Translations under genes and position numbers: made by a program | Source of the DNA: JBOFIQ01 sp051654905 | GTDB taxonomy: Bacteria; Actinomycetota; Actinomycetes; Propionibacteriales; Propionibacteriaceae | Assembly (NCBI GenBank): GCA_051654905.1 | Contig: JBOFYY010000144.1 | Span: 86,846 to 150,845, forward strand | Length of the DNA: 64,000 nt | Direction: 5' to 3' | Notes under the pieces: model-generated | Databases searched by the model: none | Told to the model about the DNA's origin: nothing | The model's input: only the letters and a program-made list of their open reading frames with translations | Part shown: piece after piece, positions 16,519 to 25,301 of the stretch | Layout of the letters: every line of letters starts with the position of its first letter | Position numbering within the stretch: position 1 is the stretch's first letter

Positions 16519-18732
16519 ATGCTTTCGGTTTATCGCAGCGAAGCCTTTCGGGAACTCGACGTGCCGCTAGCTGAGGCTTTAGGAGAGAAGTCCGCTAAGG
16601 CTTTAGCTAAGTTACGACTTTTTACGGTAGGGGATCTGCTACGTCATGTGCCACGTAGTTATTTCCAAGGTACTGAGGTTTCTGATCTAGGTTCGTTACG
16701 CCCTGGCGACGATGCCGCAGTTATGGCGCACGTAAGAAGTGTGCAGGAGTCTGGTTATGGAAGTAAGGCTCGGGTAGAAGCTACTGTCACCGATGGCAAA
16801 GGTATTTTGCGACTTACTTTCTTTTCTAAACATGAGCATTACCGCCGTCACTGGGTGGGGTTATTGAAACCAGGTACCCGAGGTTTGTTTGTGGGAAAGA
16901 TCGGTGAGTTCGGCGGAAACTTACAGATGACTCACCCAACTTTCGTCACGATTGATGAGCAAGGTAAAGCGATCGGTAAGAAAGATGCTGATGATCTAAT
17001 TAGTTCTTTTTCGCGGTCGGGTTTGGTTGGGATCTATCCAGCAACAGCTACCTTGCCAACTTGGCAGATTTCGGCTTGCGCACAATTATTAGTAGACCGT
17101 TGGCAGGGGATAGCTGATCCATTGCCTCTTTGGGTTCGAGAGGCAGCTTTAGTCCCAGAGCTAGGTACAGCTCTGGCTGATATCCATAACCCTGATACTT
17201 TCGATCAAGCTCGAGCAGGATTGCGGCGGCTAGAGTTCGATGAGGCTTTTGGTGCCCAGCTGATGATGTTGCAGCGGCGTAGGCTGGCAGCTGCTTTACA
17301 AGCAGTGCCATATCGCTGCCGTAACGGAGGTCTGTTGGATGCCTTCGATGCTCGATTACCTTTTGCTTTAACCCAAGGCCAGCAAGATATTGGCGAAGAA
17401 ATCTTTGCTGATATAGCTAAAAATCGTCCGATGCAGCGCCTGTTACAAGGAGAAGTTGGTTCAGGTAAAACCTTGGTGGCATTGCGGGCAATGCTGACAG
17501 TAGTTGACGGTGGTGGGCAAGCTGTATTGTTGGCGCCTACCGAAGTGCTCGCTACTCAGCATGCTCTGACTATCAAAGAAATGTTAGGCAATTTGGCAGA
17601 TGGGGGAACGCTTGCAGCTCCCGATCATGCTACGAGAGTGGTTTTACTTACTGGATCTATGAATACGGCTCAGAAGCGAGCAGCGATGCTTGATATTGCT
17701 TCTGGGGAAGCTGGTCTGATCGTAGGAACTCATGCGTTACTTGCCGACAAAGTTAGCTATGCACAGTTGGGGTTAGTTGTTGTAGATGAGCAGCATCGCT
17801 TTGGGGTGGAGCAGCGCAATGCGTTATCGGCTAAAGCCGAGAAGCGTCCACATGTACTCGTTATGACCGCTACACCGATTCCACGTACCGTAGCGATGAC
17901 GCTATTTGGCGATTTGGAAGTATCTTCCTTGCGACAGCTGCCGCAAGGTCGTAGTGACGTCACTACGACCGTCGTAGATGAGTTAGAGCACCCTACTTGG
18001 GTAAAGCGAGCCTGGGCGCGGATCCGTGAAGAAGTACAACAAGGGCGGCAGGCTTTTGTTGTTGCATCTCGGATTGGTGGTCAGATACGTGCTCAGGATA
18101 CTAGCGAGGATATTGGCGATGACCAGCTAGCCGGAGTAGTAGAGCTATATGAGCAGTTGTCGCAAGGGGATTTAGCTGGACTGCGGGTAGGGCTGCTACA
18201 TGGTCAGCTGCCAGCTGATGTGAAAGACGCTACGATGGCAGCCTTTGCTTCAGGAGAACTGGATGTGTTGGTTGCTACTACGGTGATCGAAGTTGGCGTC
18301 AATGTACCTAATGCTTCGGTAATGGTGATTGTTGATGCTGAGCGGTTTGGTATTTCCCAGCTGCATCAGTTGAGAGGACGTATTGGTCGAGGTTCTCATG
18401 CTGGATTGTGTCTCTTATTGACCAAAGCAACCCCGGATTCAACAGCTCGGGAGCGTCTCGATGCAGTTGCTAGTACGCGCGATGGTTTTGCGCTAGCTGA
18501 CGTCGATCTAGAGCAGCGTCGCGAAGGTGATGTGTTGGGTTCGTCCCAAGCCGGAGGTCGTTCTCGGTTAAGGCTGCTGCGGGTTGTTGATCATGTTGAT
18601 GTGATTACTCACGCTCGAGGAGTTGCTCTTGAGGTATTGCGTCGTGATCCTGAGCTATCTGAAGGTGGTTTAGTCGATTATGTGACTTCGTTGGAGCGGC
18701 TTGCTGCTGATGACTGGTGGGAGAAAGGCTAG
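16519..18732 (+). CDS. recG: ATP-dependent DNA helicase RecG
   Basis: Branch-migrating helicase for stalled forks and Holliday junctions. ATG 16519 follows AGGG by 8 bases; an in-frame TTG at 16501 is the alternative. The 737-residue product has the N-terminal OB-fold wedge domain (about 50-160), then superfamily 2 motifs: QGEVGSGKT (Walker A), DEQHRFGV (DEQH box), TATPIPRTVAMT and QLHQLRGRIGRG. It converges on the flavin-type gene downstream with a 28-base gap. Confidence 0.95.
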   Translation: MLSVYRSEAFRELDVPLAEALGEKSAKALAKLRLFTVGDLLRHVPRSYFQGTEVSDLGSLRPGDDAAVMAHVRSVQESGYGSKARVEATVTDGKGILRLTFFSKHEHYRRHWVGLLKPGTRGLFVGKIGEFGGNLQMTHPTFVTIDEQGKAIGKKDADDLISSFSRSGLVGIYPATATLPTWQISACAQLLVDRWQGIADPLPLWVREAALVPELGTALADIHNPDTFDQARAGLRRLEFDEAFGAQLMMLQRRRLAAALQAVPYRCRNGGLLDAFDARLPFALTQGQQDIGEEIFADIAKNRPMQRLLQGEVGSGKTLVALRAMLTVVDGGGQAVLLAPTEVLATQHALTIKEMLGNLADGGTLAAPDHATRVVLLTGSMNTAQKRAAMLDIASGEAGLIVGTHALLADKVSYAQLGLVVVDEQHRFGVEQRNALSAKAEKRPHVLVMTATPIPRTVAMTLFGDLEVSSLRQLPQGRSDVTTTVVDELEHPTWVKRAWARIREEVQQGRQAFVVASRIGGQIRAQDTSEDIGDDQLAGVVELYEQLSQGDLAGLRVGLLHGQLPADVKDATMAAFASGELDVLVATTVIEVGVNVPNASVMVIVDAERFGISQLHQLRGRIGRGSHAGLCLLLTKATPDSTARERLDAVASTRDGFALADVDLEQRREGDVLGSSQAGGRSRLRLLRVVDHVDVITHARGVALEVLRRDPELSEGGLVDYVTSLERLAADDWWEKG

Positions 18733-18760
18733 AGCCTTTGCTCCCACCAGAATCATGGGT

Positions 18761-19180
18761 TTAGACCCGTGGCTCCTCGCCGAATTCAAAACGACGACCG
18801 CTCATCTGATCAACCTCAATACGTACGTAGTGAGGCTTGATCGTGCCAACCCACGGACGTAGCGGCATTTTATCCATGCGTGCTAGTTCGTGGTCTGCTG
18901 TTATCAAGGCAGCGTGTCCATTGAGGAGCACGGACATTCCATACTCGTCATTCCACGTATCTATCTCGAAACAGACATTATCGTGATGCGTTAGGGAAAG
19001 AAGTTTATTCCCTTCTGCGGTGCGGAAGATGATCGATTGACCATCGAGGGCGTAGTTGATTGGCACGATTGTAGGAGCGCCATCGGAAATGGTCGCCAGT
19101 CGGCCAACCTGCTGGCCTGCAAGCAGGTTCCAGCACTGGTCCTCGGTGAGGGGGCTGACGGGGCTTTCGTAGTTCGTCAT
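18761..19180 (-). CDS. Pyridoxamine-phosphate-oxidase-like FMN-binding split-barrel protein
   Basis: A 139-residue protein. The N-terminal LAGQQVGRLATISDGAPTIVPINYAL and downstream ITA and EVDQMSGRRFEF segments are typical of the small pyridoxamine 5'-phosphate oxidase-related family that binds FMN or F420. The start is ATG 19180 (MTNYESPVSPLTEDQCW) behind AGGATGG; the 27 in-frame residues upstream are not conserved-looking. The enzyme substrate is not evident. It lies between convergent recG and divergent rsmD. Confidence 0.75.
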   Translation of the reverse strand: MTNYESPVSPLTEDQCWNLLAGQQVGRLATISDGAPTIVPINYALDGQSIIFRTAEGNKLLSLTHHDNVCFEIDTWNDEYGMSVLLNGHAALITADHELARMDKMPLRPWVGTIKPHYVRIEVDQMSGRRFEFGEEPRV

Positions 19181-19237
19181 GACACCATCCTGCCGTAAGA
19201 AGTGGGTATGTGTGCAACATTGCGGCTGATCGATCGC

Positions 19238-19243
19238 TAGGGT
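19238..19243 (+). promoter_or_regulatory. -10 hexamer TAGGGT, leaderless start for rsmD
   Basis: Ends 7 bases before the rsmD ATG, where no ribosome-binding site is present. Confidence 0.35.
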
Positions 19244-19250
19244 TAGAGCT

Positions 19251-19832
19251 ATGACGCGCATTATCGCTGGATCTTTAGGGGGTCAGAAACTAGCTACTCC
19301 CAAGGGTGTTTCTACTCGTCCTACCTCTGAAAGGGTCCGAGAAGCCTTATTTTCTGCTGTAACAAGTTGGCTAGGGCATGAAGGTAGTGCAATAGATGCG
19401 TTGGCGGGATTAGCTGTTGCAGATTTTTATGCTGGCTCGGGTGCTATTGGTTTAGAAGCTATGAGTCGTGGCGCCGAAAATGTCTTTTTAGTGGAGTCAG
19501 ATCGAGCTACTGCAGATCTGATCCGCGCTAATGCTGCCAAATTGGGAGTACGAGTTAACGTACGTGCTGGATCAGTAGAGCAGGTAGTACGAGATAGTCC
19601 TCAGCAGCCATTCGACGTGCTGTGGCTGGATCCGCCTTATGCGGTATCGTCAGAGCAAGTCGATCAGGTATTACAAGAACTGGTATTACAGGGCTGGCTG
19701 GCTGATGCAGCCCTTGTAGTGGTAGAGAGATCTTCGAGGTCGCAGCCGCCGTCTTGGCCTAGATCGATTACCGATACTTGGTTTCGTCGCTATGGTGAAA
19801 CCACGTTGTATTACGCTACGAACGGAGAATGA
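19251..19832 (+). CDS. rsmD: 16S rRNA (guanine(966)-N2)-methyltransferase RsmD
   Basis: Methylates G966 of 16S rRNA with S-adenosylmethionine. The 193-residue product carries MTRIIAGSLGGQKL at the start, RPTSERVREALF, the SAM-binding FYAGSGAIGLEAMSRGA near 62 and the catalytic LDPPY near 127. It heads rsmD-coaD-sepIVA, in which each stop overlaps or touches the next start. The rsmD-coaD pairing is widely conserved. Confidence 0.95.
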   Translation: MTRIIAGSLGGQKLATPKGVSTRPTSERVREALFSAVTSWLGHEGSAIDALAGLAVADFYAGSGAIGLEAMSRGAENVFLVESDRATADLIRANAAKLGVRVNVRAGSVEQVVRDSPQQPFDVLWLDPPYAVSSEQVDQVLQELVLQGWLADAALVVVERSSRSQPPSWPRSITDTWFRRYGETTLYYATNGE

Positions 19833-20326
19833 TGAAAATCGTGGTATGCCCAGGATCTTTTGATCCAGTGACGCATGGGCATCTTGATATCGTCACTCGG
19901 GCTTCGATGCTTTTTGATGAAGTGATTGTTGCTGTTGGGCGTAATACTAGTAAAAATGCGCTTTTTTCGGCTGATGAGCGAGTCGAGATGGTAGCTGAAG
20001 CAGTATCTGAGCTAAAGAATGTTCGCGTAGAGGCTATTGAAGGTCTTTTAGTGGATTTTTGTTCCCAACGCCATGCCACTGGGGTGGTAAAGGGGCTACG
20101 CTTTGCTTCAGACTTTGATTATGAGTTACAGATGGCTCAAATGAATAAGCAACTAAGCGGTATAGAAACGATTTTGCTGCCAACTGCGGCAAAGTGGGCT
20201 TTCGTATCGTCTACCATGATTAGAGAGATTGCTTTACTTGGTGGTGACGTAGCTGACTTTGTGCCAGCCACCGTAAAGGATCACATTGCGGCACGAATAG
20301 CGCAGCTAGCAGAGGAGAAGAAGTGA
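19832..20326 (+). CDS. coaD: Phosphopantetheine adenylyltransferase
   Basis: Transfers AMP to 4'-phosphopantetheine in coenzyme A synthesis. The second of two adjacent ATG codons (19832) is chosen because GGAG is 4 bases upstream; 19829 would be too close. The 164-residue product has CPGSFDPVTHGHLDI (the T/HxGH nucleotide motif) and VSSTMIRE near 131. Overlaps rsmD by one base at this start and the next gene by four. Confidence 0.96.
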   Translation: MKIVVCPGSFDPVTHGHLDIVTRASMLFDEVIVAVGRNTSKNALFSADERVEMVAEAVSELKNVRVEAIEGLLVDFCSQRHATGVVKGLRFASDFDYELQMAQMNKQLSGIETILLPTAAKWAFVSSTMIREIALLGGDVADFVPATVKDHIAARIAQLAEEKK

Positions 20327-20838
20327 CAGATATACAGAACCAAACTTCGAAGACCACTATGGAGATCTTAGAAAATCTTCGTACGATGGTAGCTGAGGCT
20401 CGTCCAGTGCCGATGTCGGCATCATGCATGCTGAATCGTGCAGAAACGCTAGAACTTATCGAGGAAGCTTTAGCTGGTTTACCGCAGGAACTGGATGCTG
20501 CCAATAAGGTGATAGAAGCCTCTCAGAATGAGGTTCTGCGCGGAAAAGATGAAGGAGATCGAATCCGTATTGAGGCTGAAGAGTGGGCAGCCCAGATGGC
20601 TTCGCAGACGGAAATCTCTCGCTTGGCGCAGAAACAAGCCGATGAAATGATTGCTGAAGCTACTGCTGAAGCTGAAGGTATTCGAACTGAAGCCGATCAA
20701 TATATCGATACCCGGATGGCTGAATTTGAAGCAGTTCTAGCCAAAACATCGACACAAGTACATACGATGCGTACTCGACTTGCAGAAAGAGTTCCGCAAG
20801 CAGAAGATGGTAATGCATCTGAAATGCCAGCTTTGTAA
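20323..20838 (+). CDS. sepIVA: SepIVA-like coiled-coil division/cell-envelope protein
   Basis: A 171-residue, largely alpha-helical protein. Residues about 55-155 are a continuous coiled coil rich in Glu, Ala, Gln and Arg, and an N-terminal LENLRTMVAEARPVPMSASCM segment precedes it. In mycobacteria a DivIVA-like septation factor (SepIVA) lies next to the YceD/DUF177 and rnc genes, and the same neighbours follow here, so the name rests on coiled-coil character plus synteny. The start is GTG in a GTGA overlap with coaD. Likely acts at the inner face of the membrane in growth or division; this role is inferred. Confidence 0.7.
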   Translation: MTDIQNQTSKTTMEILENLRTMVAEARPVPMSASCMLNRAETLELIEEALAGLPQELDAANKVIEASQNEVLRGKDEGDRIRIEAEEWAAQMASQTEISRLAQKQADEMIAEATAEAEGIRTEADQYIDTRMAEFEAVLAKTSTQVHTMRTRLAERVPQAEDGNASEMPAL

Positions 20839-20929
20839 GCAAGGCGATTAGCCCCAATAGGGGTGTATCGGTTAGAGTTATCAGTCGGTGGCGACGCTGT
20901 TCGCCCCCACACGAGTCGGAAGGGAAGCC

Positions 20930-21484
20930 TTGTCTACGCATCGCCTCACGCCTGATCCGCGTTCTGGGTTGGTTTTATCAACTCATGACGTTGAACGTCG
21001 CGCTGGGTATATGCAAGAAAAGACTTTCTCAGCTCCGGCTCCTGAGGGGATTGGCAGTGATGTCATCGCGGTACCAGAAGGTTCTTTGATTCATCTTGAG
21101 CTTCGGCTTGAGTCGGTATCAGAGGGTATTTTGGTCTCGGGTGTCGCTGATGTTGAGCTAGCCGGGGAGTGCGCACGGTGCTTGGAAGCCCTTGAGGATG
21201 ACCTTGAGGTGGATATCCAAGAGCTATTTGTCTACCCGGAGAGTGAAGCAAGCGACGAAGAGGTATCGAGAATCGTCGATGATTTGATTGATCTTGAGCC
21301 ACTAATTCGGGATCAAGTGGTATTGGATCTTCCTTTTACGCCGCTGTGTGATGAAGATTGTTTGGGGTTATGTCCTACTTGTGGGGCAAATCTCAACAAC
21401 TCTCCAGAACATAGTCATCAAGATCAGGTTGATCAGCGCTGGGCGGCTTTAACCGCTTGGCAGTCCCCAGCGGACACCCAGTAG
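20930..21484 (+). CDS. yceD: YceD/DUF177 family protein
   Basis: A 184-residue protein of the DUF177 family, which is linked with large-subunit rRNA/ribosome biogenesis and almost always precedes rpmF. The LAGECARCLEAL and LCPTCGANLN (CxxC pairs) segments are characteristic. TTG 20930 is chosen because GGAAGGGAAG lies just upstream; a GTG at 20888 has no ribosome-binding site. A -10-like TAGAGT (20873-20878) would serve it. rpmF follows. Confidence 0.85.
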   Translation: MSTHRLTPDPRSGLVLSTHDVERRAGYMQEKTFSAPAPEGIGSDVIAVPEGSLIHLELRLESVSEGILVSGVADVELAGECARCLEALEDDLEVDIQELFVYPESEASDEEVSRIVDDLIDLEPLIRDQVVLDLPFTPLCDEDCLGLCPTCGANLNNSPEHSHQDQVDQRWAALTAWQSPADTQ

Positions 21485-21549
21485 AACAAGCGGCAAATTC
21501 GCCGCACCGAATGGTGACACAGTGTCACCACTTAGACGAGGAGTAAATC

Positions 21550-21741
21550 GTGGCTGTTCCCAAGCGGAAGATGTCCCGCAGCAATACGCGGCACCGTCGT
21601 TCGCAGTGGAAGGCTGTCGTGCCGACGCTGGTGACCTGCGCGAACGCAGCATGCCGCGAGCAGCACCTGCCACACACCGCGTGCCAGGCCTGCGGCCAGT
21701 ATGGCCCCAAAGGTAACCGTCGTCAGGTCCTTGAGGTCTGA
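21550..21741 (+). CDS. rpmF: 50S ribosomal protein L32, zinc-binding form
   Basis: A 63-residue large-subunit protein beginning MAVPKRKMSRSNTRHRRSQW. Cysteines in CANAAC and CQAC give the four-cysteine zinc site of the C+ form. GTG is preceded by GAGGAG at 8-13 bases. Conserved yceD-rpmF-rnc arrangement. Confidence 0.97.
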   Translation: MAVPKRKMSRSNTRHRRSQWKAVVPTLVTCANAACREQHLPHTACQACGQYGPKGNRRQVLEV

Positions 21742-21755
21742 TCGATATTAGCGGC

Positions 21756-22439
21756 GTGCTTACGCTGCCAATCATTGAGAAGCTGGGGATTCAGATGGAT
21801 CCCCAGCTCTTCTCTCTTGCCTTTGTACATCGTTCTTGGGCATATGAGAATGGTGGTGTCCCAACGAATGAACGTCTGGAGTTCTTAGGGGATTCGGTAC
21901 TTGGTGTTGTTGTTACTGAGCATCTGTACCGGACGTACCCGGACTTACCAGAAGGTCAGCTAGCGCCATTGCGAGCAGCCGTAGTCAATACCCGTAGTCT
22001 TGCCGACGTGGGGCGTGCCTTGCAGCTGGGGCCGCTGATTAAGCTAGGTCGTGGCGAGATTCGTACCGGCGGATACGATAAAGATTCTATTTTGGCCGAT
22101 ACGGTGGAATCTATTATCGGGGCAACTTTCTTGTCGGGTGGCATGCCTGCGGCTGAAAAGTTAGTCCATGAGTTGATGGACCCGTTGGTGGCAGCTGCTG
22201 CTAGCGATGATGCTGGACGTGACTTTAAAACAGCAATGCAAGATATCTGTGCCCATCAAAGTTGGCCGATGCCAACTTATGATTTTGAGGCGACAGGTCC
22301 AGACCATGATCGAGTATTTCAGGCATGGTGTGTTGTTGATGGGCATCGTTATGGCCCAGGAAAAGGCAAGAGTAAGAAACGAGCAGAGCAGCTTTCAGCT
22401 GGGATCGCTTTCAAAGAACTCAAACATCTACTGAGCTAA
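21756..22439 (+). CDS. rnc: Ribonuclease III
   Basis: Double-strand-specific endoribonuclease for rRNA and mRNA processing. NERLEFLGDSVLGVVVTEHLY (near residue 38) is the family signature with catalytic acidic residues, and ADTVESIIGATFL near 112 holds the second set. The double-stranded RNA-binding domain occupies about 155-227. The start is GTG 21756 with only a weak ribosome-binding site, 14 bases after rpmF, so coupling is likely. Confidence 0.95.
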   Translation: MLTLPIIEKLGIQMDPQLFSLAFVHRSWAYENGGVPTNERLEFLGDSVLGVVVTEHLYRTYPDLPEGQLAPLRAAVVNTRSLADVGRALQLGPLIKLGRGEIRTGGYDKDSILADTVESIIGATFLSGGMPAAEKLVHELMDPLVAAAASDDAGRDFKTAMQDICAHQSWPMPTYDFEATGPDHDRVFQAWCVVDGHRYGPGKGKSKKRAEQLSAGIAFKELKHLLS

Positions 22440-22451
22440 TAATAAAATCTG

Positions 22452-23345
22452 ATGCCTGAATTACCTGAAGTAGAAACAGTTCGGCAAGGGTTAGTTACGA
22501 CTATTTCTGGTCGTACTATTGACAGCGTCGAGGTGCTTAATACTCGTTCTGTGCGACGTCATGAATCCGGTCCGTCAGACTTTGCTGATTCGTTAGTAGG
22601 TTGCACAGTAACTGATGTATGCCGACGCGGTAAATACTTATGGTTTGCTCTCGATGATGGTGATGCTGTCCTTGCCCATTTAGGGATGAGCGGACAATTT
22701 CGGGTAGATAAAGTGGATACACCACTGCTACGTCACACTCGGGTAGTTTTGCGGTTTGCTGATGGTGATACAGAATTACGCTTTGTTGATCAGCGTATGT
22801 TTGGCGGAATGTCACTGAGCGAAGGCGGCTCTGAGCTACCTGATGAGATTGCTCATATTGCTCGAGATCCTTTCGATCCTCTTTTTAGTCAAGATGATGC
22901 AGTAACTCGATTAATGCAGCGTCGTGGTGGTCTCAAGCGGGTATTGCTAGATCAAACCTGGGTGAGCGGTATTGGAAATATTTACGCTGATGAAGCGCTA
23001 TGGCGCGCTAAACTACACGGCGAACAACCGGCACATTTATTGTCTTATGCCCATGCTGGCGAGTTAATTAGACATATTTGTGATGTATTGGCAGAAGCCC
23101 TTGCCCAAGGCGGAACCAGTTTTGATGCGCTCTACGTTAACGTGAATGGCGAGTCGGGTTACTTTGATCGTACGCTCAATGCTTATGGTCGTGAAGGTGA
23201 GCCGTGTTTGCGTTGTGGGACAGCGATCGTGCGAGAGAAATTTGCTAATCGTAGTTCGCATAGATGTCCGAAATGTCAGCGGCTGCGCTTAAAAATGTCA
23301 GTCCCTCCCCTTATTCTGAAAATGCCCAGAGATGGGAATCTATAG
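22452..23345 (+). CDS. mutM: Formamidopyrimidine-DNA glycosylase
   Basis: Bifunctional glycosylase/AP lyase removing oxidised purines. It begins MPELPEVETVRQGL, giving the catalytic Pro2 and Glu3 after Met removal. The C-terminal zinc finger (CLRCGTAIVREKFANRSSHRCPKC) is complete. The 297-residue length is normal. It follows rnc by 12 bases. Confidence 0.96.
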   Translation: MPELPEVETVRQGLVTTISGRTIDSVEVLNTRSVRRHESGPSDFADSLVGCTVTDVCRRGKYLWFALDDGDAVLAHLGMSGQFRVDKVDTPLLRHTRVVLRFADGDTELRFVDQRMFGGMSLSEGGSELPDEIAHIARDPFDPLFSQDDAVTRLMQRRGGLKRVLLDQTWVSGIGNIYADEALWRAKLHGEQPAHLLSYAHAGELIRHICDVLAEALAQGGTSFDALYVNVNGESGYFDRTLNAYGREGEPCLRCGTAIVREKFANRSSHRCPKCQRLRLKMSVPPLILKMPRDGNL

Positions 23346-23361
23346 AAGGAGGTGATTGCAG

Positions 23362-23517
23362 ATGAAGGTCTACGCATATCATTCGATCAATGTGTCGGAT
23401 CCCGATGTCTATCATGATCATGACAACTGTCCTACGGGGCAGCAGATCCCCTCATGGAATAAGCGTTCGGGGACCCACGGGTACCGACGTTGTGAGCAAT
23501 GTACCCATATGGGCTAA
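23362..23517 (+). CDS. 51-residue His/Cys-rich microprotein, unknown function
   Basis: A short complete ORF beginning MKVYAYHSINVSDPDVYHDHD and ending RRCEQCTHMG. It has five His and three Cys (CPTG near 23 and a C-terminal CEQC), which suggests metal binding. It is preceded by AGAAGGAGGTGATTG, an almost perfect match to the 16S anti-Shine-Dalgarno, so strong translation is expected. It starts 16 bases after mutM and probably shares its transcript. Small proteins of the form VYHD..CP..C..C are known to me as unnamed actinobacterial proteins; no function is assigned. Confidence 0.7.
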   Translation: MKVYAYHSINVSDPDVYHDHDNCPTGQQIPSWNKRSGTHGYRRCEQCTHMG

Positions 23518-23662
23518 CGCTCGGCGGTTGGTCTTCGGAAGTATCTGGAGGCCAACTATGCGCGCTTTGGAGACGTGGTAATCCTTAAGGTTTTACGGAG
23601 TACTATAGCGATATTTCTAGCTTAGATATCAGTGGCTCCGATAGTCGTAATATTCGCTTAGT

Positions 23663-23709
23663 ATCGCATATATTAACTATTACTCATATTAAATGATGAT
23701 ATATGCGAT
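23663..23709. promoter_or_regulatory. Inverted-repeat operator of hipBA
   Basis: Perfect 11-bp inverted repeat: ATCGCATATAT (23663-23673) and ATATATGCGAT (23699-23709), 25 bases apart, about 3.5 helical turns centre to centre. It lies in A+T-rich DNA just before hipB, as expected for the autoregulatory site of a HipB dimer pair. Confidence 0.65.
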
Positions 23710-23716
23710 GTTGGTG

Positions 23717-23722
23717 TATCAT
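23717..23722 (+). promoter_or_regulatory. -10 hexamer TATCAT for hipBA
   Basis: Ends 6 bases before ATG 23729 and lies next to the right operator arm, so bound HipB would occlude it. Confidence 0.4.
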
Positions 23723-23728
23723 CATGCT

Positions 23729-24031
23729 ATGGCTACACGACCTACGCCGTTTGGCACTATCAAAGCAGGAAAGTCCATTGGTGCGTATTTGGCTGCTTGG
23801 CGCAAGCTTCAAAACTTACCTGCGGCGGTTGTTGCGGACCGAGCGGCTATTTCTGCGCAGACCCTGAGTCGACTTGAGAATGGGGATGTCCATGTCGGTT
23901 TAGATACAGTACTCAATGTTGCTGCAGCTCTGGGTCTCCGGGACGAAATCGTCGCGGCATTCGACCCATTTGAATCTGAGTTTGGTCGGGCTCGCTCCGA
24001 TCAGGTGCTGCCGAAACGGATACGTCGATGA
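23729..24031 (+). CDS. hipB: HipB-type antitoxin, XRE helix-turn-helix
   Basis: A 100-residue DNA-binding antitoxin. The helix-turn-helix is VADRAAISAQTLSRLENGD (about residues 34-52). ATG 23729 (MATRPTPFGTIKAG) is preferred: earlier in-frame ATGs at 23693, 23696 and 23708 fall inside the inverted-repeat operator, and a -10 hexamer ends 6 bases before 23729. The stop overlaps the hipA ATG by four bases. Expected to neutralise HipA and repress the operon. Confidence 0.85.
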   Translation: MATRPTPFGTIKAGKSIGAYLAAWRKLQNLPAAVVADRAAISAQTLSRLENGDVHVGLDTVLNVAAALGLRDEIVAAFDPFESEFGRARSDQVLPKRIRR

Positions 24032-25215
24032 CTACGCAGGTGCAGGTATGCGTTGATCTCTACGGAAAGACGGTTCCGGTTGGAACATTGTACGCAAATG
24101 AGAAGCGTACTTTCACTAGCACGTTTGTGTATCAGCCTGCCTACCTTGCTGACTCGCGTGTTTACGCACTTGAGCCGAGGCTTTCCATGGCTAGTGGAGA
24201 ACATCACGCGGCAGGTTTGCCCGGTTGTATTGGAGATGCCGCTCCAGATCGATGGGGGCGAAACCTTATACGTAAGAGACTCCGAGCTGTCGGCGAACTG
24301 GGAGGCAGGGAGCTCACCGAACTAGATTATCTGCTAGGGGTGAGCGACTCCACGCGGCAGGGGGCTCTCAGATTTTCGCAGGGCGGAGATTTTCTTGCTG
24401 AACAGCATGTCGAAGTGCCAAAATTCGTCAGCTTGTTGCAGTTGTTGCGCGCATCGGAGAGAGTCGCTCGAGATGAGGATAGCGTCGAAGAGTTGAAGCT
24501 ACTTCTTGATGCTGGATCGTCTAGTTTGGGTGGTGCACGTCCCAAAGCTTCCGTGCAAGATGATGGCGTGTTGCATGTGGCGAAGTTTCCTCATCCTGGC
24601 GATAGTTGGGATGTCATGGCATGGGAAGCGACAGCTCTAGATCTAGCCGAGAGGGCTGGCATTGATGTGCCAGCTAGAAGGCTATTGCGGATAGATGGCC
24701 GGGCGGTTCTGGTTCTGCAACGTTTCGATCGTCGCGGATCTGAGCGAGTGGGCTATATCAGTGCGATGACTCTTCTTAGGGCAACTGATGGAGATCAACG
24801 TGACTACCTCGAAATTGCCGAGGAGTTAGCAGTGACAAGCGCCGATCCTACTGCTGACCTTGCGCAGTTATGGCGACGGATTGCCCTTGGCTTTCTTATG
24901 AACAATACAGACGATCATCTGCGCAATCATGGCCTGATTCGGGAAATAAATGGTTGGCGTCTCTCTCCGATATTTGATATTAACCCCAATCCTGACGGGG
25001 GGCGTCATGCCACCTCCATTGGAGGCGAAGATACTGCCGAAGCTGGTATAGAGGCACTTATGGTGTGGGCAAAACAGTTTGGGTTATCATCCGCTGGTGC
25101 TGTCATGGCGTTAGCTGACGTGCGTTCGGCGCTAGTGGATTGGCGATCTGTGGCTAAATCAAATGGAGTTACGGTTGCCGAATGCGACCGTATGCGAGAT
25201 GCATTTATCGAATAA
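24028..25215 (+). CDS. hipA: HipA-type serine/threonine kinase toxin
   Basis: A 395-residue HipA family kinase; E. coli HipA phosphorylates glutamyl-tRNA synthetase and causes dormancy. Visible motifs are the N-lobe IGDAAPDRWGRNLI (near 73), the flexible P-loop GSSSLGGARPKA (near 162), AKFP with the ATP-binding Lys (near 189), NNTDDHLRNHG with catalytic Asp (near 292) and the metal-binding IFDINP (near 315). All key residues appear intact, so the toxin should be active. The ATGA overlap with hipB is the usual toxin-antitoxin arrangement. The target here is unknown. Confidence 0.9.
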   Translation: MTTQVQVCVDLYGKTVPVGTLYANEKRTFTSTFVYQPAYLADSRVYALEPRLSMASGEHHAAGLPGCIGDAAPDRWGRNLIRKRLRAVGELGGRELTELDYLLGVSDSTRQGALRFSQGGDFLAEQHVEVPKFVSLLQLLRASERVARDEDSVEELKLLLDAGSSSLGGARPKASVQDDGVLHVAKFPHPGDSWDVMAWEATALDLAERAGIDVPARRLLRIDGRAVLVLQRFDRRGSERVGYISAMTLLRATDGDQRDYLEIAEELAVTSADPTADLAQLWRRIALGFLMNNTDDHLRNHGLIREINGWRLSPIFDINPNPDGGRHATSIGGEDTAEAGIEALMVWAKQFGLSSAGAVMALADVRSALVDWRSVAKSNGVTVAECDRMRDAFIE

Positions 25216-25301
25216 ATAACCCTACGAATGTAAAGACAGCCGCATGTGATCCGAGAAAAAATCGGTTGCGAACCTAAACCTGTCATTGGCAAACTAAATC
25301 C

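Noticed and set aside
23518..23620. In-frame continuation after the microprotein stop (GLRKYLEANYARFG)
   Set aside because: Protein-like but lacks a start and a known family; read-through cannot be supported from sequence.
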